Below, piece after piece: positions 20,330 through 31,428 of a DNA stretch of 64,000 bases. This DNA comes from Rotaria sp. Silwood1 (lineage: Eukaryota; Rotifera; Eurotatoria; Philodinida; Philodinidae). The DNA lies in contig CAJNOP010000131.1 of NCBI GenBank assembly GCA_905250075.1, positions 124,001 to 188,000 of the forward strand, in the 5' to 3' direction. The notes beneath the pieces are model-generated. The model saw only the letters and a program-made list of their open reading frames with translations. It was not told where the DNA came from and ran no database searches. Every line of letters starts with the position of its first letter. Position 1 is the stretch's first letter. A program made the position numbers and the translations under genes.

Positions 20330-23300
20330 ATGGCATCACGAACAGTTCTTATTACCGGTAGTACAAGGTATTTTATTTTCATTTGTAGGTAGAGAAATAT
20401 ACTTAGTTTAGAACTCGAGAACATTAGATCTATTCTTCAAAGTTGACGAGAGAATTGAAAAACATAGAACTTTTTCAATATGTGTCAATTTTTAGACTAT
20501 TTTATTTTGAGCGGGTAAAACATAGTATAGAAACTTAACTAAGATAATGAATCCAGCTCTGTGTTGTTTTATGTAGTAACGAATATTTTGAGAAGAACAT
20601 TCTGACATAAAAACGAGCTTCTTTACACTGAGTGACAAGTCCTATGTTTCGAAGAAATATGTATTTTCATTGATGAGAAAACCTCGCCAACAATTGATAC
20701 CGTCTATTTGAACTCATGTTTCGCTTATTCGTAGGGCTCATAAATTAAAGAAAATAACTAAATGAATTCTTGCCCTTGTTACTCTGTTCTAGGGAAATTA
20801 ACATAATAATTTGTTGATATTCACACGTCCTATTGAGAAAATCATTTCAAATTTTCTATTATACTTTCTCATTAGATATCAATTGATAAGATTTTCTCGT
20901 AACCATCGTTAATATTAGATCTAAGCGTGTCATACAATTTTCTAGAGAAATAGAACTACGATTATTTTGAGACTAAATACAATTGTTTATTTGTATGCAT
21001 GACCAAAATAAATCGAAACAATGTATATATTGCATTAGTTAATTTAATAAATAATCATTATTATTATTTATTTAGTGGTATCGGTCTTGGTATCGCACGT
21101 TCATTTGCTAAAGCAAAATATAATGTTATATTTAATGGATTAGAAAAAGATGGTAGTGATATTGCAGCTAATGTTGGACGTGAATTTAAAGTTGATTATC
21201 TTTTTTCACCTGCTAATGCATTACATTCAGATCAATTACGAACAATGGTTGATGATGGTTTAGCACGATTTAAACATATTGGTTAGTTATTTTATTTATC
21301 TATTTAAAAATTAATCATATTCTTTCTTGCTCTTTCTATTTTTTTATCTTAATAATTCAGATGTTTTAATAAATAATTGTGGTGTACAACATGTTTCACC
21401 AATTGAAAATTTTCCTGAAGATAAATGGGCAGACATTCTTCGTATTAATTTAACATCAGCCTTTATTCTAACAAAAGCTTTAATGAAACCAATGAAAGAA
21501 AAAAAATTTGGTCGAATTATTAATGTTGCATCAGCTCATGGTTTATTTGCAAGTGAATATAAATCGGCATATGTTTCTGCTAAACATGGTCTACTTGGTT
21601 TAACCAAAGTAACAGCACTTGAAGGTGCACCATTTAATATTAATTGTAATGCTATTTGTCCTGGTTATGTAAGAACACCACTTGTCGATGCACAAATTCG
21701 TGATCAAGCAAAATCTCATGATATTCCTGGTAAATTGTTTTATTAGAATTATATTTAATAAATATAATTTTTAAATATTCTAGAATCAGAAGTAATACCA
21801 CGTGTTATTCTTTTAAAACATGCCGTTAAAAAATTTGTACCAGTTGAACTTATTGGCAAGTTATCTTTATTACTTGCTGATGATATGAGTGCTACATTGT
21901 AAGTTTTTTATGAAATATAAATTCAATGAAGTGTTGTAACATAAAATAAGATATTTGGATTTTAAATCAGATCATGATAGATACACAATGGATAGTTTGT
22001 TTTTCTTTTCATAGGCCATATGGATATCTGATACTCTTTAGCTTAGAAAGACTGTACTTTTTAGTCAAAGCATCTATTAAATGTTAATATAATTGGAAAA
22101 GTCATTATGAAAAAACTTTACTGTAGATATACATGAACAATTCTTTGTTTTTTTTTTTTATAAAAAGACTATTTTATTAAACATCATTCGATGCTAATTT
22201 CACATATATCAAAGTATATTTCGCCTTATTTAAGTTATTTAAAAGTACATTTTCTATGTTTGATCATAGTAAGACATTACTTAGAGAGTAAAATCTACCC
22301 ATGTGGTTCAACTCGAACAAAAATATTCAGTAGACAATTTCATATAATGTACGCTATGACAATGATAGTTTCAATATTTAAACAATCGACTGTCTTTTGA
22401 TTGTCATTCTACTAATAATTATTCTTCGATCAGTAGTAGTGAAAACAAGCTTGTAACATAAATATTGTATTACTTTTTTGCAAGTTACTCAAAAGCAAAT
22501 TTATGTGCTGATAGAAAAACAGATACATTTTCCCATAATAACTGGGTCTGTCAATATTGTATCAATGTCTATTACTTTGACTTGAATTCTTTTTTTTCCA
22601 ACATATTGACCATTCAGTTTTCTACAAAACACATTTAAAAACTATTAGTCAAATATTTTGCAATAGAATTACTGGTCAACAATTAGTTTCATTTTCTCTT
22701 GAAATTTTAACATGTATCTAGGCACACCTGTCTAAGTTTTCAAATATACTTTTGTTATCTTGACTTAAGATTATTTGAAAAACATAAAAATGTATGTATG
22801 CTGTCATTTCATATCAAACAATATGACATCATTAAAGTTTATCTTTTCATATGACAAATTTTTCATGAGACTTTAATTTTATGCTAGGATATTGTGTAGA
22901 TTTGTTTAATGAATTCTTTGTTTTCAAAACAAAGAAAATATTAAAAACAAAAAAAGTTTGTTTTTTTTTCGGAAATCTTTACAAAAGAAAATGACGGATT
23001 ACACATTAAACAAAATTTGACAAATGAAATTTGATTTGATATGCAAAAAAGAATTTCTTCGTGAACGATTAAGTTTATTGATGTGTTGCACATTCAAAAG
23101 CTAAAACGATGAAAAATCAATGACAAAATATATATTATGTGAATGTTTTCAGCTTAGAAATTTTGAATATTAATTTTTCATAGTAAAATGTTTTATACAT
23201 AGTTGTAGAAAATTGAACAAAGAATCTTTTAATTCATGGTAAGGTCTTACACCTTAGTCTAATTTTATATGTCATTAAAAATCTTATATTTTGTTCAACA

Positions 23301-25284
23301 ACCTCTTTTTTTGTATTAATACTATGATGTATGATGATGATAATTTTCTTTCTTTTTTTTCTTTGATAAATATATTCTCTTAAGAGAATATATTTATGAA
23401 AAGGTCATTTAGGGCACAATGTGTTCTGAAAGCTTTTTCTACTCAAGCTATTAGCTGTTTTTCTTTTGATGCTTTCCTTAATCATATATACATTGATGTT
23501 AAAAGTCTTGTATCAATTTTTTATTTTTAAGAAATGTATTCAAATTGCACGACATTAATTTTATATGATTATATGTCTGTATGGCAGTTGTTATTTACTA
23601 TATATATATGTATTCTATGAGAAAAGCTTCAAATTAAAATTCAATGACTAAGAAGCAACTCCATATTGTTGTTAAGGGTCCCCCCTCAGAAATCAACTTT
23701 GTTATTTTTCATCCGATTTTAACCAAATTTTCAGAGAATGTTAGTCTAGGCTAGGATAGATTACGGTTAAAATATCTCCCCAAAATCTCAAAGATATGCA
23801 CAAGTTCTAGTCGATTCATTGGTCAAAAATACCCTTTACGCGGGCAAGGTTTTCAACATGAGGATATTAGCTAAGCATGTCGGCGTGGTTTTTAAATTGT
23901 AGAGTACCCTTAGAGCTAGATCCTAATAGAGTCCGATTTTTGAATTTTCCTTCGTTTGTTTTTTAAAAAACGTTTTTCGAAAAATTCTCGAATTCATGGT
24001 CAAAAAAGTCGCTAAACAAAACGAAAAATTCAATTTTTTTTAGTTCAGCAGAAGAGAAATTCAAAAATCTGACTCTATTAGGATCTAGCCCCACTTGTCC
24101 TCTATGCAATAAGAAAAAATTATCCCTTCTCTATTGAGTCGTTATTAAGAAAGGCGTGCCCGCGTAAACGGTATACTCGAAAAAACTGATTTTGAGAAAA
24201 ACGGAAAATAAGTTTTTAAAAGCCTTATTTTTTCCAAATATGGAGGTTCAGAAAAACTTATGTAATATTCTTAAAGCTCATCATAAAAGCAATCAACTAT
24301 AGTGCATTCGAGAGTAGACACTTTGCTCTATCTAATGAGTTATAAATCACAAAATCGATAAATTTGACCAAAATTGAATTTTTTGAGAGGGGAGGGCTTA
24401 AAAGATTTTAAGTTTCATCACTTCAATTAAGTTCGATGAGCTATATAATAAATATTTAAAAATTTTATTGTGATGAGCATTGCATACATGTCCTTTTTCC
24501 TATAGTTTCTTATTTGCGTCTTTTGTATTCGCAAAGAAGGAAGAAACTTTGTCAAATGTATTTAATTATTATTCTATGAATTTAGTATTAGATAAAACAA
24601 AATTTCATAATGTATCAAAAGCCTAAAAAATATTTCATCATAATAGAAATTAAAAATTAGTACAGATAATGGTCATGTCTATTCAAGAAAAAAAAAACCT
24701 TCTAATCTCTTAAATATAAAATTTATCTATTTTCATAAATATATAGATAGGTGACTGAAAAATTAAAAGTATCATCGGAAAAAAGAATTATTCGAATTCT
24801 ATCAAAATTATGAAAAGTTATAGTTCTTTTATTAAGCATTACTAAACATATAATATCTGATGCCTTTCGGCAAAATTAAAAACAAGAATTCTTGTAATAT
24901 CGAAGTGAAAAGAGTGTGCTTATTAAACGGTCAGTTTATTCTCTTTCTAATACTGGAGAGATGAGATTTTTTTGTAAAACAAAAAACAAATGTAAAATTT
25001 ACAAATATATTCATAAAGATAACGTAAATTTACAGACAAAGATCGATAGTTTCTAGTCACCTTGTAATACTTAACATCTGTTTTATAAGCATACAATCAT
25101 ATTAAATTACTATGCTGTATGTGACTTTGAAAATAAAAAGCGGCACAAAACTTTTGACACCGACTGTAGACTAGAAATAGTATCGAATGAAATCATATTA
25201 TAAAATGTTTGAATAATATTTTTTTTTAATTTATTTAGAACTGGAACCGCGATACCTATTGATGGTGGTTGGTCTGCGCAATAA
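20330..25284 (+). CDS. D-3-hydroxybutyrate dehydrogenase (short-chain dehydrogenase), 257 aa, 5 exons
   Basis: Oxidises 3-hydroxybutyrate to acetoacetate with NAD. Exons: 20330-20367, 21076-21281, 21361-21729, 21784-21898, 25239-25284; total 774 nt. The Rossmann motif TGSTSGIGLGIA is at 9-20. N111, S139, Y152 and K156 form the SDR tetrad with correct spacing. The structural NNAG is NNCG (86-89). VQHVSPIENFPEDKW, GRIINVASAHGL, KSAYVSAKHG, AICPGYVRTPLV and the C-terminal PIDGGWSAQ are hallmark segments of bacterial 3-hydroxybutyrate dehydrogenase (about 256 aa), much closer to those than to vertebrate BDH1. Four spliceosomal introns show it is settled in this genome. Intron 4 (3,340 nt) harbours a TTAA-flanked palindromic element. 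Likely co-transcribed with COX20. Confidence 0.93.
21899..25238 (+). other. 3.34 kb intron 4 of the dehydrogenase
   Basis: GTAAGT to TTTAG. Holds a CATAGGCCATATGGATA copy of the dispersed repeat near 22,012 and the palindromic element at 23676-24397. The last exon beyond it is only 46 nt but encodes the conserved C-terminus, so the intron must be removed accurately. Confidence 0.75.
23676..24397. mobile_element. TTAA-flanked palindromic non-autonomous transposon, 722 bp
   Basis: TTAA sits on both sides (23672-23675 and 24398-24401). Termini are GGGTCCCCCCTC and, reversed, GCCCTCCCCTCTC. Inner parts are mutually inverted: GAGCTAGATCCTAATAGAG near 23,912 against its reverse near 24,075, and CTTTACGCGGGCA against TGCCCGCGTAAACGG. 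No open frame. TTAA duplication is typical of piggyBac and Kolobok families; I cannot tell which. Confidence 0.6.
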
Positions 25285-27193
25285 CAACAATATATAATTT
25301 ATTTTCATGGTTTTTCTATACCCGTTTGTGATAGAGTAAAAAAAACACATCGATTGATTTAGCTAAATCCTAGAAAGTCTGAAGTACATCATTTTCGCTC
25401 TTTCCAATAAATCTAGTTCTTTATGTCAATCATTATTTGACAAAGTGATAGTTTTTTTTATTTTTTTGTAGAACATTTACATTTTGAATAGATAGATATT
25501 GTCTCATTATTATGAATATAAAAGCTTAATGTCTATTTCTTAATGGTCTCTATTAATTGAAAAATGCGACGACAGAGCATTCTTATGTACTTATAATTTT
25601 TTTTTGACTCTGAAGTAACGACATGACCTAATGGTGACAAAGCAAGTCATTCTTATATATATTTACTAAAAATCTTTGTTTAATCAAAAGGATTTATTAT
25701 TAAATATTAAATGAAGGATAATATGGCTGTACTCTTGGTTAGTTTCTTTTGACATGTCGTATCAAATCGATGTTTGCGTGTATATAAAATAATTACAACA
25801 TCCAATTAAACATTATTATTTCCCACTCGAAAAAAATTTTTTTGTTCTCATCACATCATCTATCGTCTATTAATACACCGAACTTTTCTTTTTTCGAATA
25901 TGTCATGATAAATCTTCATGGAAAACTTATAATTATAATAAATGATTTAATAGGCATTTATGGATTTAATTCGACACTTAATTTACTTGAATCAACAATA
26001 AATAGATCGGTTCAATGATCAACTTTGATTCTTTTTTGTCAGAAATTTTTTCTTTTGGAATAACATTTTTTTTTTCTGATGCATTAAGATCTATATTAAT
26101 GAAGAATAATTTTCTTGATAATCAAACGACAGATGTAGACTAACGATAATTGTAGATTACAAAGTACGCAATATTAATTGCTATTGTTGGATCCAAGATA
26201 ATTTATTTAGAATGCAAAAAAAATAGATTGTTATAAAGTAAATATAATTAAAAAGAGTAAACTATGGATAACATATTACGAATACAAATATATGATGTAA
26301 CATATGATTTAAGAGTTAGAGAATACTACTTTTAAATAGAAATAATAAATGATAGGAATTTTTGTTATTTTTTTCGGTTAATTTGACATGACTTTAGTAC
26401 CTGTCAAATAATAAATATTAAAAGAAATTCTGATCATTTGATGACATATGTAGTTGATATGAAATGAAAGATGCAGTCAAATAAAATCTTGTTACTATTT
26501 GTAAAAAATTCATGTTATCATTTATTCATTTTAACCATAATAAAACTTTTTTTTTTCAGTTAAATTAACGGAAAAAGTTGTTATATAGAATGGTACTTTT
26601 ATTGATTTATATCTTAAAGAAAAAAAAAACTATCAAAAATGATATACTTTTCAACAATATTTTCTTATTTCTAAGACATATTATTCTCTTCATCGAATAT
26701 TTTTTTTTATCAGCTCGAAGGGAATAACAAATAAGTGTTTTACTTAAATAAAACAAAAAAAACAGAACAAAGTGTACTTGATATTCTCTCAAAAAAATTA
26801 ATGAAATCTTTTAAAAGCACTTCAGATATGAAAATGCTTGTTGTCATTCTATGAATAAATTAAGCGAGATATTTCTTTGATTGGATGACATATATTCTAT
26901 TAGAACTTAATAGTTGAATGGTTAAAAACATTTACACATATAATAGTTTCATAGACTTAATGTTAGAAGAAATATACGGCATATGTCAAAAATTATGCAA
27001 ATAATTGAACTAGAGAAGTATGTAGCTACATAGTTCTATCTTTTCTGTTCGAACATACAAAATCCGATTGTCTATCGTTTTAATTTTTAAACAAAAGAAC
27101 AAAAAAAAGTTCATATGGCATGTATTTTGTAGTATTGTGAATTGCATTTTATTCTCTAAACTCTTGTTGTGTTATCAAAATATTTCTTTCCAA
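25285..27193. other. 1.9 kb without a supported gene
   Basis: AT-rich downstream flank of the dehydrogenase; no domain-bearing frame or clear repeat seen. Confidence 0.5.
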
Positions 27194-27387
27194 CAGTGTC
27201 ACATATCAAAAATTTTGGAGATGCATCTACGTCTAGCACGGGAGATGTGCATCTCTAAAGGAGATGATACATCTCCAGTGGAAAATGACCGTGTCTCCTG
27301 AAGGTGATTCCGCGTCTCCCGCAGAAGATGCTGCATCTCCTGTGAGAGATGTAGGCGCATCTCCCAAATTTTGGATATGTGACACTG
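27194..27387. mobile_element. 194 bp inverted-repeat element with GGAGATG/CATCTCC hairpins
   Basis: Ends are CAGTGTCACATATC and, reversed, CAGTGTCACATATCC, followed on both sides by AAAATTT and GGAGATGC. The interior is several overlapping GGAGATG...CATCTCC palindromes and is markedly richer in G+C than its surroundings. No obvious target duplication. Both strands are open over parts of it only because of the repeat. Confidence 0.6.
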
Positions 27388-29899
27388 CTCTTTTTTTCAC
27401 ATTATACGCAATAAACCAAGAGTTATATTACGTGTTTATGAAAGCTATCTGAAATATTCGATCAGAATTATTTGTAAGTATTTGCTAACAATCTTTATTT
27501 AACTAAAAAAAATCATCTGTTGAATTATCAACAAAAAAAAAAGACAAGTTTTTTTAATAATAGTCAAGTTACTTTCAATTAATTTATCTTACAGTATGGA
27601 TGAAAACTTTCTTTTATTTTCCTGAATAGCTAAATTTATCAAATTAAAAGAAAGGCATATTACAATAATCGTATTTTAGATAATTAACAGCATTTTTCGA
27701 ACTATTTTCTAGTAGTAGATTATGATTTAAAAACTTAATATTACTATAGAAAAAGAAAAATAATACATTATGAAAAATTATATATGAGAAATAAATGATA
27801 TTTACTATTTCCTAGAACATCAAAATCTACATCTTTTGAAAAGGAATTTAAAGTCATTTAAAATTTGTCTTTATAAAAATATTTGCAAAACCGAAGAATT
27901 AGATAAGCTTTTATTATATCTGATTATTCTAGTTAATCGATTTACTTCTATATATTTCTTTTTCTGTGTGTAGAAGATTATTTTTGTTTTATATCAAAGT
28001 AAAATTTTGCTGAATGTGTCATACAGATTAACTTTAGTTTTCAATTGTAGATAAAATATATTTTCATACAAAAAATAAATATTATTATAAGTTTCTCGGT
28101 AAAACAGGATGTAATCTTCTTATATACATAAAAAAAAAGTTCCTTTTCGATCAATATATAAGGTCATAGCGACATACGATAGTAATACTGAGCCATGTAT
28201 TACGGCAAAATACAGCCGTAAACGATCGAAAACGACCGTGCACTGGCTGTTTCTCTCCGTAAATCTCGTTGTGTAGATGGTTTAATCCGTTATATACTTT
28301 GCTCTGAAAATCTTGACTTGTCAAAATTTTCACACCTAGATTAATAAATTATTGTAATTAAATTCTATAAAAGAATAATTTATTTGATCAAACGACAAGA
28401 ATTATAGAAAAAAAAGCTAGTAGAGTAAATATAAAACTAATTATATACCTCTTGTACTCGTGAAAAGACACCCTAGCAGATAAAGAAAAAAGCATCTAAC
28501 CATGAGTTCTTTCATCTTCTATTTTGTTCACAAATAAAGTGCGATGAGTTTTGATAGCAAGTAACAATTAGAACTTGATCGATCGTCGTATGAAGGAGAT
28601 ACAAGATCAATAATAGAGATATTCTTTTTTCTATTCACATGAGAATACTTTAACATTAGCAATAAGTACCATAGAGTTTGATATGTTTCTCTCGTCGATA
28701 AAAGTTCAACGTCAAATAATTATAGTTTGCTTAATTTCTGAAGTTATTATTGAAGAGTATTCTTAATACGACAGTTGATCGAATTCATTAAAAATTAATT
28801 AGTATTTTCGGATTTATTATTTTATTCTCTAATGATTTGTTCGTTCTGATCAAGTACTTAATGAATATGACATTTTTATACTCACTGATAAAACGTATGT
28901 CTATGCGAAAATCGTCTCCAGGTCATAGTAGATTTGAGTATTTTTTTTCTCTGACATTCTCAGGACATGTTGAACTTTATTTTTCAAGAAAATGATATAT
29001 GTTAACGCTCGAGAATAATGACAAAATTAGAAAAATGTCAAAAATTTTTAACAATGTTTCTTTTTTTAATTCTAAATTCGATACATTAAGAATGATCGAT
29101 TTTGAATTCTATTCGTAAAAAAAATATTACATGTGTCATATTAAATTGAAATATTTTCTCCATAGGAGCAAACACTTTTGACGAATACTGTAAACAGAAT
29201 ATTTTTATCATCTAGATGAGTTTTTCTTTTGAATTATTCATGAACAATTAAGCTTTTAAGAAGATTTTTTTCTATATGATTTATAAAATTGATAATTATA
29301 AGCTGTTTTCCTTATTATCTAATCGAAATTTATATATATTTTGATTTGTATATGAAGAAGCTGTAGAGTTGAATTTTCATCTTTAATTATATGAAACACG
29401 ACATATATGTCCGTAGTGTTTTATGTAATTTTATATTAAGTAGTTATATTATAAGATATGATTAGGCTAATGGTATTTTCACATGCTTCTTAGTGTTTGT
29501 CAAAGCTCCTTCATAAATCTTATCATCCGGCATAATAGTCTAATTATGTTTTTTTTTCTTCCTACAAAACACTATGGAAAATAAAGATACCGTAAAAACA
29601 TCTTATTTTAATGCTGGTTTTTTCTTTCTTTTCTACAGAATATTAATTTTATTGACAAGAACACATCTCTATATTGCTTTACTAAAAGATATACGTCATT
29701 TGACTGAAGCATTTTTACATTTAATTTTCCTATGTTCAAAATAGATTCTACAATATAAAAATGCAATAGCATTTACATAATGACTTTTATTAAAAAAAAA
29801 TTATGCTTGCTATAAATGAAGAAAACATTCTTTTGCAATTATTATTCTACATTTTTTGTTATGACAAGTGTCATCTTATAAACGGAGAGCATATACATA
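27388..29899. other. 2.5 kb without a supported gene
   Basis: AT-rich. The only distinctive patch is a GC-richer segment at about 28190-28262 containing the short palindrome TACGGC/GCCGTA. Confidence 0.5.
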
Positions 29900-31401
29900 C
29901 ACTACTTGACAAAAGTATCCCCCCCCCTCGGATCTCAGTCCATACAAGAGCTGAGCGGCTGAAAATAGGTGTGCAGGTAGCCCATAAAGAATGTAGGTCA
30001 GCGGCACCATCTACAACACAGTTGCTCGAGTAAGAATGGCGTTCTAATGGATGTCATTGGTATGCATTGTGAACTTGATAGCTCGAGAAAGGTAAGACAT
30101 TTTGAGTCGGTCAACCCTTCATTTTGTAGCCCTACCTAGTAGCTATTTGTACTAAAAATTTCATTAACGTTCATCTATCTATTGATGAACTATGATCATT
30201 TTAGTGTAAATATTGATATACCGAAAAACCATATCATACCATCGAGAGATTAATAACTTAGTGATAGTTCAATGAATTCATCTGAAATTTTCAGGAGATA
30301 TTCCCCCATCATTGGGTATTGTGTCCTGAAAGTTTCAGAAGAAAATCTCTTACTAATGAGAAATGGCATGTGAATGGCTGTTGAGTTCTTGTCAAGTCTC
30401 TAGACTCCTTATAACTCGAGCAAATGGCCTCATCTTTTGACTATAGAAAGAGCATAGGTTGGGCTCAATTCGGTGCTAAAATATCGATAATTACTTCTGT
30501 ATTTGCTAAAAAAACAATGCATACTTTAATAAGTCCTTTTTTTACCCATTTTCTGTCAGTATCACTGAACATCGTCCTATGTTCATCTATTATTGGCTAG
30601 GTATATTAAAGTGACTTGAAAGTTTTGGAAAGCATCCTCACCGTGTCTGGCTGCATTAGAAAACGACATTTTCACCTTGAAATTGCTGATAAGTGTAATA
30701 AAATTAATCATAGATATATTGAAACGTACTATTTCCAAATAACCAATGGCTTGCACTCATGCTGACAAAAACGGGTAAAAAAAGGACTTATTAAAGTATG
30801 CATTGTTTTTTTAGCAAATACAGAAGTAATTATCGATATTTTAGCACCGAATTGGAGCCCAACCTATGCTCTTTCTATAGTCAAAAGATGAGGCCATTTG
30901 CTCGAGTTATAAGGAGTCTAGAGACTTGACAAGAACTCAACAGCCATTCACATGCCATTTCTCATTAGTAAGAGATTTTCTTCTGAAACTTTCAGGACAC
31001 AATACCCAATGATGGGGGAATATCTCCTGAAAATTTCAGATGAATTCATCTCTCGATGGTATGATATGGTTTTTCGGTATATCAATATTTACACTAAAAT
31101 GATCATAGTTCATCAATAGATAGATGAACGTTAATGAAATTTTTAGTACAAATAGCTACTAGGTAGGGCTACAAAATGAAGGGTTGACCGACTCAAAATG
31201 TCTTACCTTTCTCGAGCTATCAAGTTCACAATGCATACCAATGACATCCATTAGAACGCCATTCTTACTCGAGCAACTGTGTTGTAGATGGTGCCGCTGA
31301 CCTACATTCTTTATGGGCTACCTGCACACCTATTTTCAGCCGCTCAGCTCTTGTATGGACTGAGATCCGAGGGGGGGGGGGGATACTTTTGTCAAGTAGT
31401 G
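29900..31401. mobile_element. Tc1/mariner-type palindromic element, 1,502 bp, TA-flanked
   Basis: The left end CACTACTTGACAAAAGTATC followed by a C-run is mirrored at the right end (G-run, then GATACTTTTGTCAAGTAGTG), with TA on each side (29898-29899 and 31402-31403). The arms (about 29900-30563 and 30758-31401) are near-identical inverted copies over about 650 bp. The main differences are a ~24 nt segment present only in the left arm near 30,250 and the length of the C/G run (9 versus 12). The ~195 nt centre is unpaired. No transposase frame exists, so it is non-autonomous. The TA duplication and terminal sequence fit the Tc1/mariner superfamily. Near-identity of the arms suggests recent mobility or arm conversion. 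Confidence 0.85.
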
Positions 31402-31403
31402 TA

Positions 31404-31428
31404 TATAAATGATACTTAATCTAGACGG
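31404..31428 (+). promoter_or_regulatory. Short 5' flank and acceptor-like AG before the GPCR start
   Basis: Only 27 bp separate the transposon's last base from the ATG. TATATAA overlaps the insertion point (31402-31408), and AATCTAG ends at 31424, four bases before the ATG. It could be a TATA box, a trans-splice acceptor, or both by chance. Confidence 0.35.
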
